Of a stretch of DNA of 64,000 bases, positions 44,761 to 56,200 are shown in pieces. Source of the DNA: Enchytraeus crypticus (taxonomy: Eukaryota > Annelida > Clitellata > Enchytraeida > Enchytraeidae); the NCBI GenBank assembly GCA_905160935.1, contig CAJHZI010000429.1, forward strand, positions 1,295,501 to 1,359,500, in the 5' to 3' direction. Position 1 is the first letter of the stretch. Each line of letters opens with the position of its first letter. The position numbers were made by a program, and so were the translations under genes. The notes beneath the pieces are model-generated. The model did not search any database, was not told the DNA's origin, and was given only the letters and a program-made list of their open reading frames with translations.

Positions 44761-44867
44761 TTAATACTTCACCTTTTTTCCACCACTCGGAAGGTTGCTG
44801 GTGCGGTGATAGGCTGGTGGAGGAAGAGTGAGCGATGGAAACAGGAAGCATTGCGGCTGTGCGGAGA

Positions 44868-44897
44868 GAAATCACGTGACCATTCATCACGTGATTT
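44868..44897. promoter_or_regulatory. Perfect inverted repeat with two CACGTG E-boxes
   Basis: GAAATCACGTGA, a 6-base spacer, then TCACGTGATTTC. Both arms contain TCACGTGA, a bHLH-type (USF/Myc/TFE class) core. It is a regulatory candidate only; the nearest gene start is the adhesion gene 5 kb downstream. Confidence 0.5.
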
Positions 44898-44989
44898 CCT
44901 CCAGGTGAGTGCATGCCTCGTGTCAGCATCACGTCTGACAACAGGGGTGAACAACAACAACGTTGCTTCCTTATCGTTGTTCACTTTAT

Positions 44990-45368
44990 GACGGTGGTTA
45001 TATACGTCCCTGACTTTGACTTATGGCGATGAACAGGATGTTAAATTCTTATTGATTGATATATTCATGTATATCAACTCACTAGGGACACATTACGGAA
45101 ACTATTGTAAAAGCCGTTGTTAATTAGTTATTACAATTACATCGCATACTGCATCAGCTTGACAATAATGCAATGCTTTCTATTTGCAGTATTGTCAGTA
45201 TCAGTTCTATTAGGAAGTATGCATACAAGCAGTTCTATTTGTATACTAGCAGGGTTTTATTGGTATAGTATAGTCAGCATGCAAATATTGCATTGCTTTC
45301 TGATGCAGGTAAAGTTTAATGCTCATATATATGTTTGCATTGCACTTATCTGCCTGTATGTTTCAACT

Positions 45369-45405
<37 letters not shown>

Positions 45406-46285
45406 AGTCATCTCTCTCTCTTTCTCTCTCTCTCTGTCTCTCTCGCTATCTAAGTAACGATTTCGTAGTGTTTGCTCTTACTCATTTAATACCAGCATGA
45501 GATCCTTTGATCAGCTAATAGGTACAGTCTTCAAATAGCTCGGTGACTGATATATTGATAGTCGTTCTATCTCGCAATCTATAAATCAATAAATCAGTCA
45601 AACAACCAATCTATCTATCCATCAATATATCAATCAATCAACTAGTTATATAATTTAGTAAATCAATTAATACCAAAGGCGTCTTCCTTGTATTAATTGA
45701 TTGAATAATTATAATTGATTACTTATGATCTGCAGTATTTTGTTCTCACTGAACCATAACTTCGATTAGGAGATCATAAAGAGATCTAAACGTGCTTTGA
45801 TTGATTGATTTTGTTTATGCTTTTTATCACTTGATCGATCGATTGATTTATTTATTGGATGCTATCATGCCCTAGCTGTCGATACCTATAGCAGATCACA
45901 GTTAATATCATTGAATGCTCTCGGCGCCGTGAACAACTCATCATGAGTGATATTATATAACAAATGTTTGGGTCAGGTGGGGAGTGGGGGTGAGAGAATG
46001 GGGGAGATAAAACTGGACTGTAGTAGTAGAATCTCTAGTACTTAAATAGTAGAATCTCTGTATCCACGGATTAGTGTAATAGCATAGAGTACTAGCATAG
46101 CATACTAGTATAGCGTACTTGTAAGTGTATATAATGAATAATCCGTTATCATACGGAAATATTCTATACTATGAACAAATAGGACGATATTCCTATGTTG
46201 ACTGATAGTGGTGGGACAGCGAAAGCTTGGCTTCAGTTTAGTTTTCCTTTATTGATTTTATTGCGGAATATTAGTCAATAAATAA
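44990..46285. other. Intergenic; R6 core at 44998-45045, (CT)n at 45368-45444
   Basis: ACGTCCCTGACTTTGACTTA with GGCGATGAACAGGATG marks the R6/SINE core. ATCA/ATTG simple repeats lie at 45580-45640. No gene. Confidence 0.6.
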
Positions 46286-46693
46286 GTGGGAAGTTAACGT
46301 CCGGTTACTCGCCATAAGGCAATGTCAGAGACGTTATATGCTTTCATAAGTTCGATATTTGACAAAGGAAATTTATCAAATGTTTAATCGGTGATACTTT
46401 GCAGAGAGATCTTGAAGAAAACAGAAGGAAATTGAGGCAAAGGCAGGCCGAGATTAGGTATGTTAGATGATTTAAAGATCCACTCATATAACATAACATA
46501 ACATTACGGCACACTGGGTCAGGAAGCACAGATGTTTGTTAAAGACCCATTTCCTCCTTCCTCTCCATGGTTATCAGTAATCGTTAGTAATTGTTATATG
46601 TGGACATGTAGAGGAAAGCGGAAGACAAAGAAGAGTGGAGGCGTTTTATATCGTGAACCTGCCAGTAGGCAGTGGACTAAGAGAGAGAGAGAG
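46286..46693 (+). mobile_element. R6 copy, then LINE-AG 3' end interrupted by R8
   Basis: R6 at 46290-46352 (AACGTCCGGTTACTCGCCAT, AAGGCAATGTCAGAGACGTT). LINE-AG at about 46400-46500 (GGCAGGCCGAGATTAGGTAT, GATCCACTCATAT), interrupted by an R8 fragment (TTTCCTCCTTCCTCTCCATG), resuming at about 46595 (ATGTGGACATGTAGAGGAAA) and ending CCTGCCAGTAGGCAGTGGAC plus AG. This is a nested insertion. Confidence 0.7.
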
Positions 46694-46794
46694 TCTTAAC
46701 CGAAGCACTGGATTTCTGGGCCACCTAACACTCTACTTGAGATAATTGAAGTGTTTATACTGTTTGCTTTATCATTACAGAAATCAATAGAAAA

Positions 46795-46922
46795 AGATTT
46801 AACGTTCTTTTTCTCATCAGAGTCTATGTCAGGGACGTCCTGAGATAAGCAGAGGGCAGACTTGAACCTCAGTCCCCTGATACTCCTCCCTAACTCTCTA
46901 TCCACTGAGCCAAGCTGCCACA
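46795..46922 (-). repeat. SINE-C, full-length with canonical tRNA-like head
   Basis: Read on the minus strand: GGCAGCTTGGCTCAGTGGAT (box A), GACTGAGGTTCAAGTCTGCC (box B), then GGACGTCCCTGACATAGACT and AACGTTAAATC. This is the clearest tRNA-like head in the window. The anticodon arm does not look like a working tRNA. Confidence 0.85.
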
Positions 46923-47394
46923 GGATCGATAGGGCCGTCCACATGGAAATTCAATATCAACAGCGGGAGGCTGATTCCCTGGAGAACATTTTTTAGATGA
47001 ACCATTGTTCCTCTCCCGTCCATACCCCCCCCCCCCGACCTTCATAACGATCAATACAGGGGTGGTCCACTGACGGAGGGGGGAATAGTTTTAGCTGAAT
47101 TGGAATACTATGTAGAACTGTTTTCAGGACAGAACAGTGGAAGATAGAAGTGATAAGTGGCAGTATTGATAGTGAATTGAGTGTTATTAATAACAGTAAA
47201 TATGGGTTTTGTTTGTTGTTTAAAAGTCTACATTATGTTTCAGGCAATTGTTTTAAATTAATGATTTTTAAGAGCTTCCCTGTAATTGGTTGAAATACTT
47301 CTTTTAGAGTTTTAGGTTGTTAGCTTAATTGATTTCTTCATTTCATTTAATATATGAATGAAATGATTCGTGAGTTACTGAATAACTAAGGGAA

Positions 47395-47885
47395 CTAGTG
47401 AACGAGTGAGTGAATACGTGAATGAGTGGGTGAATGAGTGAGCGAATGAGTGAGCGGGTGAGTGAGTGAATTAGTGAGCGGGTGAGTGAATGAGTGAGTG
47501 AGTGAGTGAGCGAATGAGTGAATGAGTGAGCGAGTGAGTGAGTTAGTGAGTGAGTGAGTGAGACTCTATTTATTTATATTTTGATTGATTGAGTGATAGA
47601 TTAATAGATGCTGTGGTATTGCAGTTGAGTGATAGATTGAAGCGAATGGATGTAGATAAACAATCATACGGCTAATGCGTTACTATAGTTGCTATTGGAA
47701 ATGTCGGCTGGTATTAATTGACTCACGTATCATTGCATAATGTTCTAGCATGTAATATCAGGCAACATACATGTAATATCATGTAACACTTGTAATATCA
47801 TGTAACACTTGTAATATCATGTAACACTTGTAATATCATGTAACACTTGTAATATCATGTAACACTTGTAATATCATGTAATGCA
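47395..47885. repeat. (GTGA)n-type array and 19-bp array
   Basis: GTGAGTGAATGAGTGAGCGA at 47395-47565. About seven copies of ATGTAACACTTGTAATATC at 47745-47885. No gene. Confidence 0.88.
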
Positions 47886-48095
47886 TAACTGTAATGATCT
47901 TGCATTAGCATAATTTAATGCCATAGTACATAATGTTATGTTATACCCTATAATGCTCCATGGTATTGTTCTAGCTCGTAATGCCGTGCAATAATTGGCA
48001 TGTACTGTAATGCTGTATACACCTACCGTTAATTGCACGTGTCGTACGAAGCGATTAGCGTTTTTGTTGTGTTTTGTATGTGTTTGTTTGCCCAA

Positions 48096-48101
48096 GTGGC
48101 G

Positions 48102-48155
<54 letters not shown>

Positions 48156-48158
48156 CGC

Positions 48159-48203
<45 letters not shown>

Positions 48204-48230
48204 CTATATATATATATATATATCTTACGC

Positions 48231-48278
<48 letters not shown>

Positions 48279-48285
48279 CCCTATA
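48096..48285. repeat. (TA)n tracts bounded by GTGGCGTAA/TTACGCCAC inverted repeats
   Basis: GTGGCGTAA at 48096-48104 and its exact complement TTACGCCAC at 48153-48161 enclose a pure TA tract. TTACGCCAC recurs at 48225-48233 after another TA tract. Confidence 0.9.
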
Positions 48286-48299
48286 CAACATCTATAATA

Positions 48300-49290
48300 T
48301 TCTGACTATATTATTAAGGTTTTAGTTAGAATTAGTAGCGGGGGCAAAGTTAGGGTTATGGTCAAGAAATGTGTAGGTGACGGTTTAAAACTATGTCTTT
48401 GTTTTATGGCTAGTATATAGGGCTTTTGTATGCCTACTGTTTGTATTAACGGTTTCTGGCGCACAAGTCTCAAGTGCGTAACATAAAGACATTATAATAT
48501 TTAAATGAGTCTGAAATAAAGGTATTATGTGCACGAGCGGTGATAGTGATCTAGAAATGATAAGAGAGTTATAGTTTTGCAGCTATACTTCAGTCATGTA
48601 ATTTAAATTCAAAACCGCTTCGGTTAGACACTTGATACTAATCTACCTGTATAATTTAATAGTAAACCTGTAGGACTGTATGGCGGCACAAGCTAGTAGC
48701 TAAATCTGATCAATTTGTTCCGGTAAATATGAACTCAAACTGAGGAAGTTTTATTGGAAACTCGCTGTAAGTTCAGAATTTTGTAGATTGAGATGAAACG
48801 GTGAATTTTAATAGGATATTCGGTAAGCTACTTGCTTTCAAAGCAGGACATAGTGTATTCGGAACAACTTGTGACTGAATGATAAGAGAGATTTTCAATG
48901 CGGACGTCGATTACATTACATTTTCACTTAAGTTACATTACGGACATTACATTTTAATTACATTTGTTTTCATTTACACTTTTTTCAATTATATGTTCAC
49001 ACATATTTTCGTTTTTCACATTTTTTCACTTAAGTTGACCGTAGTTCACAGGCATGTGAACCTTTACTTTCTAAATGCATTCAGTTTGTGTTTTACTTGC
49101 TGCATGTAGTAGATTTTCTGTGTTGTTCGTGAACTGTACAGGATTTTATGACCCATTTCGGTGTTCTTACTAAATAAACAAATAAATTGTTGTAAATTAG
49201 CGCTTGTCTTTTCTTATTGCAATGTGTACATCTGAATCCAAGAATAAAAGTGGTCATACACGATACGATATATGGTCCAATTTATCCAAT
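48300..49290. other. Unassigned intergenic DNA
   Basis: AT-rich with no recognised exon or element. Confidence 0.5.
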
Positions 49291-49296
49291 TAATTC

Positions 49297-49482
49297 AAAT
49301 CCTGAGGTGATTTGAATCCTCGTGGGTTCGAATCCCGGCCGCGCTGATCTGAGAGTAAAATCTCGGACATTCACTGGACTGATTATACAGAAAATGGTCT
49401 AAATTGCCGAACGGATTAAACATGTGGTTTAAAAAAGTGATAGATATCAACATAGTTGATTATTCACTATGGTGCGTGTTTA
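49297..49482 (+). repeat. SINE-B copy
   Basis: TGAATCCTCGTGGGTTCGAA (box B), GCGCTGATCTGAGAGTAAAA, CATTCACTGGACTGATTATA and TAGATATCAACATAGTTGAT. Confidence 0.85.
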
Positions 49483-50032
49483 CTGTTTTTTTACTTTTTA
49501 TCTGTTCCGATAAATTATACAGATAAATTGAACGATAAATTGGAAGATAATTTTGACCGTGTGTGGGTTCCGTCAGATATATCTGAACTGATATCTGTTC
49601 AGTTAAATTGTATCGTGTGTGGCCACTTTAAGTCATTTCAAAGTGGTACACAATGTCTTAACCGCTATACATAATGTATGCATTTAAATGTAATTAATCC
49701 AGACACTAACAATATTATATACATCTACAGTGAAATTATGGGCAAATTTACTTCATTAACAAGCCATTAAATATCAAATATTTAAATCGTGCAGATTAAT
49801 TATATTGTAACTCGTTATACAAATAGTCTGATTTGTTGTTTCAGCCAGTCTAACCGTCTAACTTGCCTTATGTTTGCAGAGGCGACTGATTGAAGTAAAT
49901 AAATTGATTATTATGATAATTTCCAGGCTATATGGTCAATTACAAATAGTAATCAAAGGAATCAATCAATCGATGCGTCGTTAAGAACCGCCTCATCATC
50001 AGGCGACGAAAGCGGAGGAAAAACCTTTTAAT

Positions 50033-50228
50033 ATGCCTCTATCGTTTAGGATACACCGGCCACTTTCGGCGCAAAAAATGAAGGATACTATTTTAGATAA
50101 AAGAACAAGACAACGTGGACTTATGACGAGGAGCCCAGTATTAGTAGTTGTTCTGTTGATGCTCTATACAGAGCTAGGGTCAGTGGTGAACGCTAATCCT
50201 TCTGGACAGAGCGATGACAAAGAGTCAG
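50033..50228 (+). CDS. Nrg: Nrg-like exon 1 (signal peptide)
   Basis: The likely start is ATG at 50123 (MTRSPVLVVVLLMLYTELGS, a standard signal peptide). In-frame ATGs at 50033 and 50078 would add 30 or 15 basic residues. The donor is GAGTCAG|GTATTT. The 5' UTR is not defined. Confidence 0.82.
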
Positions 50229-53200
50229 GTATTTATGTCACTTTGCTATTCAGTTAAACCATCATTCGTTATTTATCTGAGTTATGTTTCTGTGTTTTCT
50301 TGCATAGTGTAAAAAACTTCAGGTCTACTATTTTAGTAGTCTACTTTTAGGCCTAATATTTTGTTAATCTACCTTTAGGTCTACTATTTTGTTAATCTAC
50401 CTTTAGGTCTAGTATTTTATTAGTCTACTTTTATGTCTACTATTCTATCACTCGAAACACACGATGCCACTGTGCACACACATCTCAAGTGTATGGAAGG
50501 CTTCCTGTGACTCTATTAACCTGCGGCTTCCTGCAGCTATATCCTGATCATTTATCAAAGATGTTAACAAAATCATTTATTGCAGCCTAGATAAGGGGCC
50601 TAAGTTAGCGGACCTAGATTAGGGGGCCTAAATTAGGGGGCCTAAGTTAGGGGGCCTACGGTAAGGGGCCTAGTTTAGGGGCCTATATTAGGGGGCCTGG
50701 GTTAAGGGGCCTAGGATAGGGGGCCTAGATAGGGGGGATATGTTAGAGGCCTAGGTTAGGGGGCCTAGGTTAGGGGCCTAGTATCTTACCGACATCGCCA
50801 TTGGCTTTGCTCCTCTTTGTTTGAGACGCCTGTGGCAGCTGGAAGAATTTCCAGGTCGTAGCTCAAAAACCTACAGTGCAGACTTTGTAAGCCATATATA
50901 GCGCCTGAGCTCCTCCCTTTCTCTCGCTCTCAATTGCTGTGTCAACAAGACTCTCTCCCTGCAAACACTTCTGAAGACAAGCAGCTGCTATTGTTTTATA
51001 GCGGACCAAGTATAACTTAGCCCGTGCCACCTAGATTTCATTTTTCTTTTTATCCTGCAGAGGAACCTAATTGTTACTAATTATTTTATCTGTCTCTCTC
51101 TCTCTCGCTGAGCACTCTATAGACTGCGCCAGGGCTCTTACTGTTGTTCTTGTTGTTGTGTTGACTCTGTGGTTCTATCAGCCCATAGGGGCCCTCATTG
51201 ACCTCCCATGCTATATTGTGTTGACTCTGTGGTTCTGTTGTGTTAACCTCCCATGCTATGTTGTGATGACTCTGTGGTTCTATCAGCCCATAGGGGCCCT
51301 CACTGACCTCCCATGTTATATTATGTTGACTCTGTGGTTCTATCAGCCCATAGGGGCCCTCACTGACTTCCCATGCTAATTGTGCTGACTCTGTGGTTCT
51401 ATCAGCCCATAGGGGCCCTCACTGACCTCCCATGCTATGTTATGATGACTCTATGGTTCTATCAGCCCATAGGGGCCCTCACTGACCTCCCATGTTATAT
51501 TGTGTTGACTCTGTGGTTCTGTCAGCCCATAGGGGCCCTCACTGACCTCCCATGATATATTGTGTTGAATCTGTAGTTCTGTCAGCCCATAGGGGCCCTC
51601 ACTGACCTCCCATGATATATTGTGTTGAATCTGTAGTTCTGTCAACCCATAGGGGCCCTCACTGACCTCCCATGATATATTGTGTTGACTCTGTAGTTCT
51701 GTCAGCCCATAGGGGCCCTCACTGACCTCCCATACTATGTTATGATGACTCTATGGTTCTATCAGCCCATAGGGGCCCTCACGGCGCTGATCTGCTCGAC
51801 GTTTACGACGAGAAGGAGCAAGGCAACAGCCTGACGCTGCCCGAGTCCGAGAAGTTTGGTCTCGTCCCTGACGTGGACGATGATAGGCGAGATGAGGACA
51901 TGGCTCCCTGGTACGTGGTGGAGGAAGACCGTGAAGATCTCGAGACCGTGGGGAGAGTTATCCATCACGATGAGCATGAGTACCCTGTGAGCAGTGAGAT
52001 AGAGGACGACTATGATCATTTCAATAATGTTCATGTCTACTACGCTCGACATGACGTCCAAGGCAAATATTCTTCTCGTGGGGAGTATCTAGCTGATCAC
52101 AGTGAGAGAGATGATAGAAGAGATCTACCAGATGGCAGGTCCAATACAAAGAATTCGACAAGTGCAGAACTCGTTGCAAATAATACACGTTATGGGACGG
52201 TAGGATCATCTAAAGGTGCAGACATTGAGAATATCCCTTCAAAAATCAGCGACGGTAAAGTCAGAAGAAGTTATTTGAGAGCACCTTCATCTCCACACGG
52301 CTTGTCCTTAACGACAGTCCGCGGAACAGGAATTAACGACAAGTCACTTTCTAATGAGGAAGACCTAGACGGAAGATATCTCGGAAGGGATTTCACAAGC
52401 GGAAGAGCTGATGGAAGGATTTCTGCACCGGAAGTCATTGAGAGTATGTTCAGTAGAATGTTGTTGTGGAATTAACTGGAACAAACTTTCGGTTACTAAC
52501 AATCAGCTGCTGGGAATAGAAATAGACTGTAAATATGTTAACATTAGCTCTTTAACTGTTGTTAACTGTAAATATTAGCTCTTTAACGTTGTTGTTTCAA
52601 TTTAACGAATACTAACAAAGCTGGTGTTGTTTCGTAATTGTGTTGATATTTAAGTTTAACTAACATTAGGCCTATTGCAATGATATTTTTTTAACCTGTT
52701 ATTTGGCGTTGTGGCATTTGAGCTCTAATCTTTGTAATTTAGGAAGAAATTATGTACAAGGTTCTATTTTAACTTCAAAGTTCAGAAGCACAAAAAAGTA
52801 AACACGCGTTATAGTGAAATGATCAACTGTGTTGATATCTATCACTTTTTATCACCACATGTTTAAACCGTTAGGCAATTTATTCCATTTCCATGTAACC
52901 AGTCCAGTGAATGTCCGAGATTTTACTCCCAGATCAGCGCGGCTGGGATTCGAACCCACGAGGGTTCAATTCACCTGAGGATCTGTCATTTAAAACTTCA
53001 TGACGTTACCCCTACTCTATTAAGGCATTCTAGCTTCTCTTCGAGACAAAGCTTCTCTTCGAGACGACTCGACGCATTCGAGCTACCATTACACAATAAG
53101 TTACTCATCTCAAAGTCTATCTCTCTCTTAGTGTACTGCCTACTGGCAGGTCCTTGGCATATAACGCATAAACTCTTCTCTGCGTTCCGTTTTCCTCTTC

Positions 53201-56200
53201 ATGTCTTCGTATGAGTAGATCTTTAAATCATCTAGCATTCTTAATCTCGGTCTGCCTCTGTTCCTCTTTCCTTCCATTCTACTTCTATGAGCCACTTTAT
53301 AATAGTTAACAATCTCCCCTTAGAATGTGCCCTCTCCAATTCTGCTTATTATTTCTTATAGCATTACAAACTATCTGTACCCTCTCCCTTCAAGACTTCT
53401 TCATTTTTAAGTTTTTGGGCCCAGCTAATCTTTTCCATTCTTCTCCATATCCACATTTCCAACGCTTCCAGTTTCCTACGAAGATTTACCTGGCCTTACA
53501 AACTTTATAATGACGACATGAAATAATTAATTAGAGACATGCTGTGTTATTAGTAATGGTACATATATCTTACTTGACATTTAATTTAGCTTCTTTTGAT
53601 TGCATGGTGCATCTTTTGAATAAGTTATTTGATGAAAGCTCTGTTTAAATAACTATGCATACAGTGATATATTCTAACTTCATTTGATGTGAACACTAAT
53701 TGTTTAGTATTTTATTGTCGTTTAATATATGGTATTTACAATATTCTCTGGTCTATCTAATATTTAATACTTATACCTCGATATAGTCAGTGCACTATAA
53801 TATAACAGTTTTTTTCTTGTTGGTTGCTCAAAAATGACTTTTCTACAAAGAAATTTCGTTTCTTGGTCCGGTTATGATTTATTGTGTTAATATAACACAG
53901 TAATCGGTCAATGCTAAACACTTTTTAGGAATCTTTCTCTCTCTATCTCTCTCTCTCTGTCTCTCTCACTCTCTCTGCCTATCCTTATTTGTCGTTATCT
54001 TTCTCTCTCTCTCTCTCTTTCTCTCTATCTCTCTCTTATCCTCACCTCTTATTAATGTTGGTATATATGCGCATGAGTCACTTAAGTTATTTAACATATC
54101 AAGTCAGTATATCTCTTTCAGCCTAAATCATTAAATTATTAGAACAGCTGAGAAGAAATGCCTGGGTCGACCGTTGCATGTTTGGACGCATAACAGTCAT
54201 ATATTATATTAACCAAAGTACGCTGTTCATAATTCAATGAAACATTAAATAGGTAATTCACAATGTAATCTGTATATTTTTTTATAACTTCATGAAAGCT
54301 TTGAACTGATCTTTAGACTGATTTTATGTACTTTGTGTTATGTATTATGTTTTAATGTATCATGATTTTTTATGATTATTATGTTGTATTATGTATTATG
54401 ATTTTATGGATTTTGGCATTTGCATCATTTGGGACCTTATTTTTGCTCACAGATTTGAATTTGTTTCAGTAGTTGTCATGGACGACAGTGGCGTTCTGGT
54501 AGAGGTTATAATAAAAGAGTAATTGCTCTGGAGTTAAGATACTCTTTCTTGTGTGTGTTTATATGCTTGTTACTATGCTTTAAGATGCTCTTTCTTGTGT
54601 GTGTTTATATGCTTGTTACTATGCTTTAAGATACTCTTTCTTGTGTGTGTTTATATGCTTGTTACTATGCTTTAAGATGCTCTTTCTTGTGTGTGTTTAT
54701 ATGCTTGTTACTATGCTTTAAGATACTCTTTCTTGTGTGTGTTTATATGCTTGTTACTATGCTTTAAGATTCTCTTTCTTGTGTCTGTCTATATGCTCTA
54801 AGGTACACTTCTTTGTGTGTGTGTTCATATGCTTTGTTTTGTCTATTTGACAGCTTTCGGATCTCCAGTGTTTATAAGACATCCACCTGAAGAAGAAGCC
54901 TATAGACCCGGTGAACCCGTGACAATATCATGCAGAGCTACTGGTGAACCTGCTCCCACGTGAGTGTTGAGTGATGAGTGATGAGTGATTAGTGGAGAGT
55001 GATGAGTGAGTGATGAGAAATGAGTGAGTGATGAGTGGTGAGTGATGAGTGATGAGTGGTGAGTGAGTGATGAGTGAGCGAGTGAGCGAGTGAATGAATG
55101 AGTGGAGTGAATGAATGAATGAATAAATAAATGAATGAATTCATGAATGAATGAATGAACAGATAAACGAATGAACGAATGATTGAATGAACGAATGAAT
55201 GAATAAATGAACGAATGAATGAATGAATGACTTAGTGAATGAATGAATGAATAAATGAATGAATGAATGCATGAGCACCTGAAGAGCCCAGGTTGAACTC
55301 ATCACTATTGACTCACATTCTGACTCTTCTTCCAGATACCGATGGGAGAAGGATGGAGTGGATGTAGAGGAAGCTGAATTGGTTGGGATTAGAATTAATA
55401 GCACGAGCATAGACTCCTCGTTGCTCGTAGACTCGGCAGAGGGCGACCACGACGGATACTACCAGTGCCTTGCTAGCAACAAATACGGAACAGCTGTCAG
55501 CACAAGGACTAGGCTGCAGAAAGCCGGTAATCAATGAATTAATCATTCAGACATTTAACCAATCAATCAGTTAGTTAATTAATTCCTCATTCTTTAAGTC
55601 AGTCATAATATAATTAATGCGTTGCTGTCAGCTGCTGCGTCAGATCTGAGATCGAAAATAATAGTAATAGTAACAAAGGTTTAACGTCCGTTACCACATA
55701 CAATGATGTTGTTAAGGACAAAAGGAGAAGATAAGACATGAGCGGGTCTTAGCGTCTGTTTCGGTACTGCGAGGGACTTCTAGTGAAGTGGATGAAACAG
55801 CTGAATAGTGATAGACGTTCAAGTAGCAGAGGCAACTAACAGTTCATGAGTCAAGTGGAGCGATGGAAGGTTTAAAGGATATCGGCTTGAAGTTGATCTA
55901 TGAGCTCTTACTAGAATTTATTGGTTGCTTGAATGTTGTTATTTTATTTAGCTATTTATTGATATTTTGAATAAATGACTGCCTGGTTTACTGACAGTTA
56001 GATTTACATGTTGATTCAATTATGTAAATTTACATACTGTCAATTATATGATGGTCAATTTATCAAAGTTATTATAATTTTTTAAGGCCGCTGATTGGTG
56101 ACTGACTGACTGACTGACTGACTGAGTGACTGACACACTGACTGACAGACTAACTAACCGACTGACCGACCGACCGACCGATTGATTGATTGATTGATTA

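Noticed and set aside
44806..44991. Open frames on both strands over the E-box inverted repeat
   Set aside because: Short, overlapping, no homology, and created by the inverted repeat itself.
48055..48325. Tyr-Ile repeat frames
   Set aside because: Simple TA microsatellites translated.
51071..51555. Open frames with LTLWFYQPIGALTDLPC repeats
   Set aside because: They are the 60-bp acceptor array in a frame other than the exon 2 frame, and stop before the real exon.
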